DNA from: Sphingobacterium humi
GTDB taxonomy: Bacteria; Bacteroidota; Bacteroidia; Sphingobacteriales; Sphingobacteriaceae
Length of the DNA: 64,000 nucleotides
Direction of reading: 5' to 3'
NCBI RefSeq assembly: GCF_009768885.1
Contig: NZ_WSQA01000006.1
Coordinates: 124,001-188,000 of the forward strand
Shown one piece after another: positions 37,686 to 46,468 of the stretch. Under the pieces are notes generated by a model. That model did no database searches, had not been told where the DNA came from, and worked only from the letters and a program-made list of their open reading frames with translations. The stretch's first letter is position 1; each line of letters opens with the position of its first letter. The position numbers were made by a program, and so were the translations under genes.

Positions 37686-38672
37686 ATGAGCAAACAATTT
37701 ACCGCTGTAAACTGGAATACCCCAGAGAACGACTACGCCCTAATGTTCTGGGAGCAAAATATAAAACAATTCTGGATTGATACGGAGTACATCCCATCAA
37801 AAGATATCGATAGCTGGAAGGGCCTAAGCTGGGATATGAAGGAATGCTACAAAAAAGCATTAGGTGGATTGACCCTTCTTGACACGTTGCAATCGCATAC
37901 CGGTATGCCTAAAATCATCGATCATATCGACTCCTTACAGAACAAAGCTGTATTATCGTATATGTGTATGATGGAAGCCATCCACGCGAAATCCTATTCT
38001 ACCATCTTTACGACTGTTTCTACAACAAACGAGATTAACGATGTATTCGGATGGGTATCGCAAAATAAATTCTTACAATATAAAGCTGGTACTATCGATA
38101 AGCACTACCGTGCTATTGATAAGGAAAAAGTTAGCGATGAAGAGTTGTTCATGGCATTAGCAGCTTCAGTATTGTTAGAATCTTTCTTATTCTACTCCGG
38201 ATTCTTCTTGCCATTATGGTTATGTGGCCAAGGACAAATGGTAGCATCAGCAGATATCATCAAGAAGATTGTGGCCGATGAATCGATCCACGGTGTATTC
38301 GTTGGATTAATCGGTCAAGAAGTATTTGCTCGCCTTCCAAACAAGGAAGAAGTGAAAGAACGCTTCCTTGCTTTATTGAATGATCTATACGAAAACGAGA
38401 TTAAGTATACAGAAGAATTATACACGGTTGTAGGTCTTACCGCTGAGGTAAAAGAATACGTTCGCTACAACGGTAACAAAGCTTTAATGAACTTAGGATT
38501 CGAGCCTATCTTCGAAGTGAAGCAAGTAAACCCGATTGTATTAAACGGATTAAATACCGAAACAACACAACACGACTTCTTCTCTAAGAAATCGACCAAC
38601 TACGAAAAAGCCATGGAAATCGTGCATTTGAAAAATGAAGATTTCATGTTGGATGCGACGGTGGAAATATAA
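37686..38672 (+). CDS. nrdF: Class Ib ribonucleotide reductase small subunit
   Basis: About 328 residues. It carries the metal-tyrosyl radical cofactor. Ligand-bearing segments are LTLLDTLQSHTGMP, MMEAIHAKSYS (with the radical Tyr) and KIVADESIHGVFVG. I chose the ATG at 37686 (MSKQFTAVNWNTPENDYA), which matches the usual family start; an in-frame ATG at 37638 would add 16 residues. It is the last gene of the nrd unit. A tandem 63-bp repeat begins at the base after its stop codon. Confidence 0.95.
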   Translation: MSKQFTAVNWNTPENDYALMFWEQNIKQFWIDTEYIPSKDIDSWKGLSWDMKECYKKALGGLTLLDTLQSHTGMPKIIDHIDSLQNKAVLSYMCMMEAIHAKSYSTIFTTVSTTNEINDVFGWVSQNKFLQYKAGTIDKHYRAIDKEKVSDEELFMALAASVLLESFLFYSGFFLPLWLCGQGQMVASADIIKKIVADESIHGVFVGLIGQEVFARLPNKEEVKERFLALLNDLYENEIKYTEELYTVVGLTAEVKEYVRYNGNKALMNLGFEPIFEVKQVNPIVLNGLNTETTQHDFFSKKSTNYEKAMEIVHLKNEDFMLDATVEI

Positions 38673-38798
38673 TTAGATATGAGACAAGAGATTTGAGATA
38701 GGAGAGCAAAGCGGCTAACCTAGTTCAACCTCTTGTTAGATATGAGAAAAGAGATTTGAGATAGAAGAGCAAAGCGGCTAACCTAGTTCAACCCTATT
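38673..38798 (+). repeat. Two tandem 63-bp repeats made of heptads, after nrdF
   Basis: Copies at 38673-38735 and 38736-38798 differ at only a few bases. Each begins with 7-mers GATATGA, GACAAGA (or GAAAAGA), GATTTGA, GATAGGA (or GATAGAA), followed by a non-heptad part GCGGCTAACCTAGTTCAACC. This is the left arm of a third heptad-type spacer: GAGATAGGAGAGC (38695-38707) recurs inverted at 38952-38964. Confidence 0.8.
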
Positions 38799-38800
38799 AA

Positions 38801-38841
38801 AAGAAAAAGAGACACTACTTGTAATAGTGTCTCTTTTTCTT
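38801..38841. terminator. Intrinsic terminator after nrdF
   Basis: A perfect 17-bp stem (AAGAAAAAGAGACACTA and complement) with a 7-nt loop, A-rich and T-rich at its ends, usable on both strands. It sits inside the repeat-filled spacer. Confidence 0.88.
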
Positions 38842-38919
38842 ATTATATGGTTGATGGTATTCTTAATAGATTTGAGGCTTCTATATAACAGTCGCTTCCA
38901 AGTGCATAAGTCAGATTTC

Positions 38920-39058
38920 GATTCTCTGCTCTCATATCATGTTCACACAACGCTCTCCTATCTCCTGTCGCAAATTTTAAAGTCTAAAGCCTTCTGTTTC
39001 ACATCTCGCTCTCACATCTCACATCTCACATCTCATATCTCACATCTCATTTCTCATA
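38920..39058 (-). repeat. Heptad-repeat right arm reaching the GMC stop codon
   Basis: From about 39009 the plus strand reads TCTCACA three times, then TCTCATA, TCTCACA, TCTCATT and TCTCATA. Scattered units (TCTCATA, TCTCCTA, TCTCCTG) lie at 38931-38970. The array runs over the TGA stop of the GMC oxidoreductase gene (39056-39054). It is inverted relative to the GAnnnGA units after nrdF. Confidence 0.8.
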
Positions 39059-40751
39059 GATGCTTCACCGCATAGTCAACAGCACGGGCAGCGAAAGCCA
39101 TATACGTAAGCGATGGATTTTGCGTGGAGGTGGAAGTCATGCAAGCGCCGTCTGTGACAAATACATTAGGACAACTATGCAGTTGGTTCCATTTGTTGAG
39201 CATGGAGGTCTTCGGGTCATGGCCCATTCGGACGCCGCCCATTTCGTGGATATCCAAACCTGGAGCCTGGCCGGCATCGTTTCTTTTGATATTGATAAAG
39301 CCAGCTGTTGTAAACATCTCTTCCATCGTATCGAGGTAGTCTTGTTTCATTTTAGCGTCGTTATCATCATAATCTACTGATATTTTCAACTGCGGCATTC
39401 CCCATTCATCCTTTAGGTTAGCATCCAAAGCCACATAATTCGATTCTTTAGGAATGGTCTCCCCCATCATATGCGAGCCAATACTCCACAGCCCCAGTTT
39501 CGGATTTAGCAAAGATTCTTTCAGATCCGTTCCAAATCCCGACTGGTCTGCTGATTTTGAGCGCGAAGCACCAAAGCCAGCGGCATAGCCGCGCAGGAAG
39601 TCCATTTCTTGTTTGTGAAGATTGCGGAATCGCGGAATATAAACTCCTCCAGGTCTGCGGCCTTCGGTGGTATAATCCAGATGCCCTTCATACTGGGCGG
39701 AAATACGGGCACTATAATTATGGAAGGCCACGTACTTCCCTAAGGTACCACTATCATTGCCTAGACCATTCGGGAACCGGGAAGATTTCGAATTCAATAA
39801 AATTAAATTACTATTTAGGGCACCAGCATTCAAGAAAATAACATCAGCGAAGAAGTCCATTTCCTCTTTGCTATTCTTATCGATTACTTTTACCCCCACG
39901 GCTTTTCCTTTGGCATCATCATAGAGGATGGAGTGTACCACTGAATCGGGTCTCAGGGTCATATTACCGGTCTTTGCTGCCCAAGGTAAGGTGGAAGCAT
40001 TGGAGCTGAAATAGCCCCCAAAAGGACAGCCACGTTGGCACAGCACCCTATTCTGACACTGTACACGTCCTTGATCGATATGGATCTGTTTAGGCTGTGA
40101 TAAATGCGCGCACCGGGCGGAAATCACCTTACGCCCCGGATACTTCGACTCGATCTGTTGTTTAAAATACTTTTCAACGATATTCAGCGGATAAGCGGGC
40201 AGGAACTCCCCATCGGGAAGCTCTGGCAAGCCATCCCGATCACCCGAGATGCCTGCAAAGCGTTCAACATGATCATACCAAGGCTTTAAATCCTGATAGC
40301 GGATAGGCCAATCTACAGCAAATTGATCCCGCGCGGGGCCTTCAAAGTCAAAGTCCGACCAGCGTTGGGTCTGTCTGGCCCAGAGTAGCGACTTCCCCCC
40401 TACCTGATAGCCACGAATCCAATCGAAAGGCTTCTCCTGCACATAGGGATGCTCCACATCTTTCACGAAGAAATGAGCAGCATCCTCCCTATAGGCATAG
40501 CAACGACTCACAATCGGATTCTCCTGCTTAATCGCATAGGGAATCTCATTACGATGCTCAAACTCCCAAGGGTATTTATTGGTGGTTGGGTAATCTTTAA
40601 TATGTTTTACATCACGACCTCGTTCCAGCACCAAGGTCTTCAATCCTTTTTCGCAAAGCTCTTTGGCGGCCCAGCCCCCTGAAATGCCAGATCCAATTAC
40701 AATGGCGTCGTAGGTTCGTTGCTTTGCCGAATCATTCAATAGGTTAGCCAT
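39054..40751 (-). CDS. GMC-family oxidoreductase (gluconate 2-dehydrogenase large-subunit type)
   Basis: 565-residue FAD enzyme that oxidises a sugar or polyol alcohol group. The FAD-binding motif VIGSGISGGWAAKELCEKG is near residue 18. The C-terminal part has HEMGGVRMG and TSTSTQNPSLTYMAFAARA, where His and Asn form the active site. A Cys-containing stretch (CQNRVLCQRGCPFGG) is typical of the two-subunit family. It lies 3 bases after the small subunit gene. It has no signal peptide of its own; export may depend on the RR-bearing partner. The substrate is not defined. Confidence 0.92.
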   Translation of the reverse strand: MANLLNDSAKQRTYDAIVIGSGISGGWAAKELCEKGLKTLVLERGRDVKHIKDYPTTNKYPWEFEHRNEIPYAIKQENPIVSRCYAYREDAAHFFVKDVEHPYVQEKPFDWIRGYQVGGKSLLWARQTQRWSDFDFEGPARDQFAVDWPIRYQDLKPWYDHVERFAGISGDRDGLPELPDGEFLPAYPLNIVEKYFKQQIESKYPGRKVISARCAHLSQPKQIHIDQGRVQCQNRVLCQRGCPFGGYFSSNASTLPWAAKTGNMTLRPDSVVHSILYDDAKGKAVGVKVIDKNSKEEMDFFADVIFLNAGALNSNLILLNSKSSRFPNGLGNDSGTLGKYVAFHNYSARISAQYEGHLDYTTEGRRPGGVYIPRFRNLHKQEMDFLRGYAAGFGASRSKSADQSGFGTDLKESLLNPKLGLWSIGSHMMGETIPKESNYVALDANLKDEWGMPQLKISVDYDDNDAKMKQDYLDTMEEMFTTAGFINIKRNDAGQAPGLDIHEMGGVRMGHDPKTSMLNKWNQLHSCPNVFVTDGACMTSTSTQNPSLTYMAFAARAVDYAVKHL

Positions 40752-40754
40752 AGT

Positions 40755-41234
40755 TTAGGCATTTATTTTTACAGCGCCATTATATCGCGATGGCACCAAT
40801 TCATAGATTAATTTGTTTTTCATGACGTACTCCGAATTCAGGTATCCCTGTATTGTACGGCGTTTCAAGATACTCACAAAAGCATCTTCGGCCGGCAATG
40901 CAGCCAGGTAGCTTTGCCAGTCCTGTTGGTTCTTAGCGTTGCTCTTTGCCGCTTGTTGCAATCCCTGTAGAAAGTTCGCTTGATCTTCCGGGTTAGCACA
41001 ATCGTCGACCATTTTCATCACAAAAAGGTGCAGATTTAGGTCTTTTGCGCCAGGTGAGTCGGTTTTAGGAAGGATGGCTTCGGTTAATTCGGCAAGCAAA
41101 TCTTCATCCGCCTTGTTTAGTTTGATATGATTAAGCGCAATGCTGGTTGCCTGAGGGCCAGAATCGCAGGAAGTAGCAATCAGCATACCTCCGGCGACAA
41201 CAAACAGCTGCTTAATCGCTGTACGTCTATTCAT
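40755..41234 (-). CDS. Gluconate 2-dehydrogenase subunit 3 family protein
   Basis: 159 residues. The N-terminus MNRRTAIKQLFVVAGGMLI combines a twin-arginine-like start with a lipobox (IATSC, Cys23), so it is probably a membrane-attached partner exported in a folded state. The mature part matches the small subunit of membrane GMC dehydrogenases (DEDLLAELTEAILPKTDSPG). It is coupled to the GMC gene by a 3-base gap and probably carries it across the membrane. Confidence 0.88.
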   Translation of the reverse strand: MNRRTAIKQLFVVAGGMLIATSCDSGPQATSIALNHIKLNKADEDLLAELTEAILPKTDSPGAKDLNLHLFVMKMVDDCANPEDQANFLQGLQQAAKSNAKNQQDWQSYLAALPAEDAFVSILKRRTIQGYLNSEYVMKNKLIYELVPSRYNGAVKINA

Positions 41235-41286
41235 AAGATTTATCTTCTAAGATTAAATCTACGAATAAAATGGAAAAGAAAAATAC

Positions 41287-41946
41287 TTAAGATGCTGAAA
41301 ACAGGATGTTTTCCAACTCTTTTAAATTCGTTGTTAATACATCAGCATGGTTGAGACGCTCGCGCTCAACGGCCTGTTTAGAGACTGCTGCGCAAAATAA
41401 GCCTGCTTCTTTGGCTGCCGTACAGCCGGTGCTGGTATCTTCCACAACAAGGATATCGGCTTTGGCCAATTCCAGATTTTTATGTGCTAATAGATAGGGT
41501 TCCGGATGCGGCTTAGGATTTTCCACTGATTCGCGCGTGACGAAAAAAGAGAAATAATCCAACAGCTTATGCTCGCCCAGTACGGTATCTACCGTTGTTT
41601 TATAACTGGAGGTTACTAACCCAATTGTTAGCTCTTTCGATTTAACTACCTCCAAAAGTTCTTGTGCATGTGGCATTAAACGGATGGTTCGCATATCGGC
41701 TTTTGCATAGCGCGATCGGGTGGCAAACCACATATCCTCTTCATCCACCTTCAATTTAAAATCCCGATTCAGCATGGCCACATTATGGGCCAAGGTATGC
41801 CCTGCAAAGTGGCTAATCCAATCCTCAAAGTTAATGGTCAACCCATAATCTTCCGAAAGTATCGGTGCCCAATTGCTAAAGTAAAAATGTTCCGAATCGA
41901 TCAAGGTACCATCTAAATCAAATAATACCGCTTTAAAATTGTTCAT
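41287..41946 (-). CDS. HAD-family phosphatase (beta-phosphoglucomutase-like)
   Basis: 219 residues. All HAD motifs are present: FDLDGTLIDSE (motif I), VTSSYK (II), NPKPHPEPYL with the lysine (III) and VVEDTSTGCTAAK (IV). A helical cap (about 18-85) places it in the subfamily with beta-phosphoglucomutase and 2-deoxyglucose-6-phosphatase. The substrate cannot be told. It lies 52 bases upstream of the dehydrogenase pair on the same strand and may share their transcript. Confidence 0.93.
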   Translation of the reverse strand: MNNFKAVLFDLDGTLIDSEHFYFSNWAPILSEDYGLTINFEDWISHFAGHTLAHNVAMLNRDFKLKVDEEDMWFATRSRYAKADMRTIRLMPHAQELLEVVKSKELTIGLVTSSYKTTVDTVLGEHKLLDYFSFFVTRESVENPKPHPEPYLLAHKNLELAKADILVVEDTSTGCTAAKEAGLFCAAVSKQAVERERLNHADVLTTNLKELENILFSAS

Positions 41947-41950
41947 ACCA

Positions 41951-41958
41951 CAAAAATA
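41951..41958 (-). promoter_or_regulatory. -7 box of the HAD gene, close to the start codon
   Basis: TATTTTTG on the minus strand ends 4 bases before the ATG (41946). It fits TAnnTTTG exactly and predicts an almost leaderless transcript. A -33 element is not clear. Confidence 0.55.
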
Positions 41959-42059
41959 AGGATTACAATATTAATATAGTGTTAATTTAGCAGTAGTTAA
42001 CATAGCAGGCCGCTTTCCCCTTTGCAAGCCGCTAACTTGCTATTCCCTGCATCTTTTCC

Positions 42060-42067
42060 TAAGTTTG
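42060..42067 (+). promoter_or_regulatory. Likely -7 box upstream of the FAH gene
   Basis: TAAGTTTG is an exact TAnnTTTG match, 43 bases before the ATG. A TTTG at 42031-42034 is a possible but distant -33 element (25 bases). Confidence 0.45.
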
Positions 42068-42110
42068 TTCATGGCGGCCATCAAGGCCCACAACTAATCC
42101 CTTTAATCAC

Positions 42111-42722
42111 ATGAAAATAGTCGCAGTAGGTAGAAATTATAAAGACCATGCAAAAGAATTAAACAATCCGGTGCCTGAAAAACCCGTCATTTTCCTCAAA
42201 CCAGACACCGCGGTTTTAAAGGATAACAAAGACTTTTACTTTCCGGAATTTTCCAAGGATGTCCATTATGAGGTTGAAGTAGTCCTGCGTATTTGCAATG
42301 AAGGCAAGCATGTTTCCAAGAAATTCGCCCATAAATACTATGATGCTATAGGCTTAGGTATCGACTTTACTGCTCGTGATATTCAAGCCGATCATAAAGC
42401 CAAGGGTCTCCCTTGGGAGCTCGCCAAAGCTTTCGACCATTCCGCCGTCATCAGTCCACTCATTCCGAAGGAAGAATTTGCCGATAGTCAATCCCTAAGC
42501 TTTTCCCTACAGAAAAATGGGGAAACCGTACAGGAAGGCCATACCAAGGATATGATGTTTGATTACGACAGCCTGATTAGCTTTATTTCAACATACATTA
42601 CCCTCCGCAAGGGTGATTTAATCTATACAGGCACGCCTGCTGGCGTTGGTCCTGTTCAAGTCGGCGATAAACTGGAAGGATTTTTGGAGGGAAAATCCAT
42701 GTTTACTTGCCAAATAAAATAA
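42111..42722 (+). CDS. Fumarylacetoacetate hydrolase family protein
   Basis: 203 residues, the short FAH type. FAH enzymes cleave or decarboxylate 2-oxo acids; short members include acylpyruvases and oxaloacetate decarboxylases. The metal-binding set is visible: VHYEVEVVLRI (Glu pair), GIDFTARDIQ (Asp) and the C-terminal GDLIYTGTPAGVGPVQ. It heads a close run of genes (gap of 1 base to the M23 peptidase gene). The substrate is not determined. Confidence 0.93.
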   Translation: MKIVAVGRNYKDHAKELNNPVPEKPVIFLKPDTAVLKDNKDFYFPEFSKDVHYEVEVVLRICNEGKHVSKKFAHKYYDAIGLGIDFTARDIQADHKAKGLPWELAKAFDHSAVISPLIPKEEFADSQSLSFSLQKNGETVQEGHTKDMMFDYDSLISFISTYITLRKGDLIYTGTPAGVGPVQVGDKLEGFLEGKSMFTCQIK

Positions 42723-42723
42723 T

Positions 42724-44445
42724 ATGACAAAAACAGTATCCAGCATTTTACTTGCACTTACCTGTTGTGGCGCAGCCTATGCGCAGAATAACAACGTTTA
42801 TACTTCCCGAAACTATCCACAAGGCTATTTCCGTAATCCATTAAACATTGCGCCCGATGCCTCGGGTACCTTTGGCGAATTACGGTCTACCCATTTCCAT
42901 GCTGGTGATGATTATCGCACGCAACAACGTATCGGTTTGCCCTTACATGCTGCCGCAGCGGGCTATGTTTCCCGCGTACGGGTGCAAATTGGTGGCGGCG
43001 GTAACTCCGTATACATCAATCATCCAAACGGCTATACCAGCGTTTATCTTCATATGGATAGCTTCAACGATGCGTTGACCCAAGTTATCCGAGCAGAACA
43101 ATACAAACAACAACGCTTTGATGTTGATGTCGAGGTCAAGGAAGGTCAGGTGAAATTAACCAAGGGGCAGTTTATTGGCAATGCCGGCAATACCGGCGGT
43201 TCTGCAGGCCCGCATCTTCATTTTGAAATCCGCGACAGCAAGACCCAGCGGCCATTAAATCCACAATTGTTTGGTTTGCATTTCAGGGATAATTTTGCGC
43301 CAACCATCAATGGAATTATGGTCTACGATTTAAACGAGGGTCCTTTCAATGAGTTTACAGGTCGCCGCTATCAACAGCTTAAGGCCTTGGGCTCCGGGCG
43401 CTATGCTTTGGCCGCAGGAGCACCTATATCTGTTAATGGCAAGTTTGGCTTAGGAATCAACAGCATCGATAGGCATCGTGCCGGAGGTTTCCAAAACGGT
43501 GTCTATTCCATCGAGCTCTTTTTAGACGGCAAGGCCATCTCTACGGCAGTTTTCGAAGAAATAGACTTCAATACCTCCCGGGCCATCCATTCCTATATCG
43601 ATTATCCACATTGGAAGAAAACGAAAGTTAAAGTTCAAAAAAGCTTTAAAGATCCGGGAAATCCTATTGAATTATTCAAACATTTGGAAAACCAAGGGAT
43701 TATTGAGCTTCATGATCAGGAAGTACACGATGTTAAATATGTGGTGAAGGATGTACATGGCAATTGCAGCGAATTAAACTTCAAAGTGCGGAATAATAAA
43801 GACTATCAGCCCAAAGCGAACCCTACAAAAGGCGAATTATTTGCCTACAACAAGGATAATAAGTTTACGGCCGATCATGTGCAGATCGAAATCCCAACCG
43901 AGGTATTATACGATAACTTAGATTTTGTGTATAGCCAAAGTGCCCCAAGGACAAACAGCTATTCCCATGTTCATCATATCCACAATTCGTCGATACCTTT
44001 ATTTTCCAGCTATATTCTACAGATCAAACCGACGAATCTGCCGCCGCATTTAGAGAGCAAGGCAATCATTGCTTCAGTCGAGAACGGATCAGAGGGAGGC
44101 AAGTTTGAAAATGGGTGGGTAAGTGTCAACACCCGCAGCTTTGGATCCTTCTACGTCACGGTAGATACTATTGCCCCAACCATTAGCCCGCGAAACTTCT
44201 CCGCCGGCAAAAATGTAAGTGCTCAAGCAAAAATAGACTTCAGCATCGCCGATAATTTCTCAGGCATCCAATCTTTTAATGCCTATATTGACGATAAGTG
44301 GGTGCTAATGGAATACGATTCTAAAAACCGACATCTATGGCATCGGTTCGACCCTGCCTTACCCAAAGGACAGCATCGGTTTAAACTGATTGTGAAAGAC
44401 TGGAAAGACAACGAAAAAATTTACGAAGCATCATTTACACGATAG
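42724..44445 (+). CDS. Exported M23-family metallopeptidase
   Basis: 573 residues with a signal peptide (cut near AAYAQ). The LytM/M23 domain lies at about 50-190. Zinc ligands are in STHFHAGDDYRT and GGSAGPHLHFEIRD (HxH), so the enzyme is probably active on peptidoglycan cross-links. The long C-terminal part (about 200-573) is beta-rich, with Ig-like segments (VDTIAPTISPRNFSAG, KGQHRFKLIVKDWKDNE). It is 5 bases before the peroxiredoxin gene. Confidence 0.92.
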   Translation: MTKTVSSILLALTCCGAAYAQNNNVYTSRNYPQGYFRNPLNIAPDASGTFGELRSTHFHAGDDYRTQQRIGLPLHAAAAGYVSRVRVQIGGGGNSVYINHPNGYTSVYLHMDSFNDALTQVIRAEQYKQQRFDVDVEVKEGQVKLTKGQFIGNAGNTGGSAGPHLHFEIRDSKTQRPLNPQLFGLHFRDNFAPTINGIMVYDLNEGPFNEFTGRRYQQLKALGSGRYALAAGAPISVNGKFGLGINSIDRHRAGGFQNGVYSIELFLDGKAISTAVFEEIDFNTSRAIHSYIDYPHWKKTKVKVQKSFKDPGNPIELFKHLENQGIIELHDQEVHDVKYVVKDVHGNCSELNFKVRNNKDYQPKANPTKGELFAYNKDNKFTADHVQIEIPTEVLYDNLDFVYSQSAPRTNSYSHVHHIHNSSIPLFSSYILQIKPTNLPPHLESKAIIASVENGSEGGKFENGWVSVNTRSFGSFYVTVDTIAPTISPRNFSAGKNVSAQAKIDFSIADNFSGIQSFNAYIDDKWVLMEYDSKNRHLWHRFDPALPKGQHRFKLIVKDWKDNEKIYEASFTR

Positions 44446-44450
44446 ACATT

Positions 44451-44915
44451 ATGGCAACATTAGCAATTGGAGATCAAGCTCCCGCAATACAAGCAAAAAA
44501 CCAAGCAGGAAAAGAAGTAAAACTATCCGATTTCCTCGGAAAGAAGGTCATTCTTTATTTCTATCCCAAAGATAACACCCCCGGCTGTACCACAGAGGCC
44601 TGTAATTTTAGAGACAATTACCAAAGCTTGCTCAAGGATGGCTTTGAAGTTATCGGCGTGAGTATTGACAGCGAGCAATCGCATCAGAAATTTATCGCCA
44701 AGCATGAATTGCCCTTCAACCTACTGGCCGATGAGGACCAAAAGATCGTCAATGACTATGGCGTTTGGGTAGAAAAAAATATGTATGGCAAGAAATATAT
44801 GGGTACGGCCAGAACCACTTTTATCATTGATGAAAAGGGCATTATCCAACATATAATCAAAAAAGTAGACAATAAAAACGCCAGCCAACAAATTCGTGAC
44901 TTAATGGCAAAATAA
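44451..44915 (+). CDS. bcp: Thioredoxin-dependent peroxiredoxin (BCP/PrxQ)
   Basis: 154 residues. It reduces hydroperoxides in the cytoplasm. The motif TPGCTTEACNFRDNY holds the peroxidatic cysteine and, five residues on, the resolving one, as in the atypical two-Cys BCP group. No signal peptide. It lies between the M23 peptidase and glyS genes in the same direction. Confidence 0.96.
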   Translation: MATLAIGDQAPAIQAKNQAGKEVKLSDFLGKKVILYFYPKDNTPGCTTEACNFRDNYQSLLKDGFEVIGVSIDSEQSHQKFIAKHELPFNLLADEDQKIVNDYGVWVEKNMYGKKYMGTARTTFIIDEKGIIQHIIKKVDNKNASQQIRDLMAK

Positions 44916-44930
44916 GTCATACGAATACAT

Positions 44931-44938
44931 TATATTTG
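44931..44938 (+). promoter_or_regulatory. -7 box directly before glyS
   Basis: TATATTTG fits TAnnTTTG and ends 6 bases before the glyS ATG, so a transcript from here would have nearly no leader. No good -33 TTTG is seen. Confidence 0.5.
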
Positions 44939-44944
44939 CCCCTT

Positions 44945-46414
44945 ATGAGCAAGCAAACAGAAGATTTTTTCAAGAATATTATTTCGCATGCGAAGGAATA
45001 TGGTTTTGTGTTTCCTTCAAGTGAAATTTATGACGGCCTCAGTGCTGTTTATGATTACGGTCAGTTAGGTTCCGAGTTGAAGAACAACTTGAAGTCCTAT
45101 TGGTGGAAATCCATGGTTCAGTTGAATGAGAACATTGTAGGTATTGATGCTGCAATTTTCATGCATCCAACAACATGGAAAGCTTCCGGACACGTGGACG
45201 GCTTTAACGACCCGATGATCGATAATAAGGATTCCAAAAAGCGCTATCGTGCCGATCAATTGATCGAGGATAAAATCGACCGCTACGAAAAAGATGGAAA
45301 AACCGAAAAAGCCGCTCAATTACAGAAAGACTTAGACGATGCTTTAAATGCCGATGATTTAGTGCGTTTAAAAACCATCATTGAAGAACATAATATTGTA
45401 TGTCCTATTTCAGGCACCAAGAACTGGACGGATGTACGTCAATTCAACCTGATGTTTGCTACCCAAATGGGTGCCATGGCCGACGGTGCTGAGCAGGTGT
45501 ACTTACGCCCCGAAACAGCGCAGGGTATCTTTGTAAACTTCCTGAATGTGCAAAAAACAGGACGTATGAAGATTCCTTTTGGTATTGCTCAAATCGGGAA
45601 AGCCTTCCGTAATGAAGTTATTGCACGGCAGTTCATCATGCGTATGCGTGAATTTGAACAAATGGAGATGCAATTCTTTGTACGCCCAGGTTCCGAATTA
45701 GACTGGTACCAGAAATGGAAAGAAACACGCCTGAAATGGCACTTAGCCTTAGGTGCTGATCCAGCAAAATACCGCTTCCACGATCACGTGAAACTAGCAC
45801 ACTACGCCAATGCCGCTGTCGATGTGGAATACCAATTCCCATTCGGTTTCAAAGAAGTAGAAGGTATTCACTCGCGTACAGATTTCGACTTAAAACAACA
45901 TATGGAGTTCTCCGGAAAGAAAATGCAATATTTCGACCCAGAGATCAACCAAAGTTACATCCCTTACGTTATTGAAACGTCTATCGGTTTAGACCGCTTA
46001 TTCTTAACGGTATTAGCAAATTGCTTAGTACAAGAAGACCTTTCAACGGAAGAGAAACAAGATTCCCGCGTGGTATTGAAGTTCCACCCAGCCATTGCGC
46101 CAGTAAAAGCTGCCGTATTGCCATTAACTAAGAAAGATGGTCTTCCGGAAAAAGCGAGAGAAATCATGGCGAAATTACGCTTGGATTACAATATTCAATA
46201 CGACGAAAAAGATTCAATCGGTAAACGCTATCGCCGTCAAGACGCGATCGGTACGCCGTTTTGTATCACGGTAGATCACCAATCCTTAGAAGACAATACC
46301 GTAACCATCCGTCACCGCGACAGCATGGAACAGGAACGTGTAAATGTAGATCAGTTGGAGCAAATCATTGGCGATTTAGTGAGCATGAGCAACTTATTGA
46401 AAAAATTGCTGTAA
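44945..46414 (+). CDS. glyS: Glycyl-tRNA synthetase (homodimeric class II)
   Basis: 489 residues. Charges tRNA-Gly. This is the alpha2 type (eukaryote/archaea/Thermus-like) common in Bacteroidota, not the alpha-beta type. Motif 2 is in FRNEVIARQFIMRMREFEQ and motif 3 near ETSIGLDRLFL; the C-terminal anticodon-binding domain begins near VVLKFHPAIAPVK. I take the ATG at 44945; an upstream in-frame start adds only three residues and overlaps the -7 box. Confidence 0.97.
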   Translation: MSKQTEDFFKNIISHAKEYGFVFPSSEIYDGLSAVYDYGQLGSELKNNLKSYWWKSMVQLNENIVGIDAAIFMHPTTWKASGHVDGFNDPMIDNKDSKKRYRADQLIEDKIDRYEKDGKTEKAAQLQKDLDDALNADDLVRLKTIIEEHNIVCPISGTKNWTDVRQFNLMFATQMGAMADGAEQVYLRPETAQGIFVNFLNVQKTGRMKIPFGIAQIGKAFRNEVIARQFIMRMREFEQMEMQFFVRPGSELDWYQKWKETRLKWHLALGADPAKYRFHDHVKLAHYANAAVDVEYQFPFGFKEVEGIHSRTDFDLKQHMEFSGKKMQYFDPEINQSYIPYVIETSIGLDRLFLTVLANCLVQEDLSTEEKQDSRVVLKFHPAIAPVKAAVLPLTKKDGLPEKAREIMAKLRLDYNIQYDEKDSIGKRYRRQDAIGTPFCITVDHQSLEDNTVTIRHRDSMEQERVNVDQLEQIIGDLVSMSNLLKKLL

Positions 46415-46435
46415 ACCACAGCCATAACATTATTC

Positions 46436-46468
46436 AATAGGCTTCCTGAAAAGGGAGCCTATTTTTTT
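46436..46468 (+). terminator. Intrinsic terminator after glyS
   Basis: AATAGGCTTCC pairs with GGGAGCCTATT (one G-T pair) and is followed by T7. Its tail reaches the stop codon of the convergent AraC-type gene. Confidence 0.85.
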
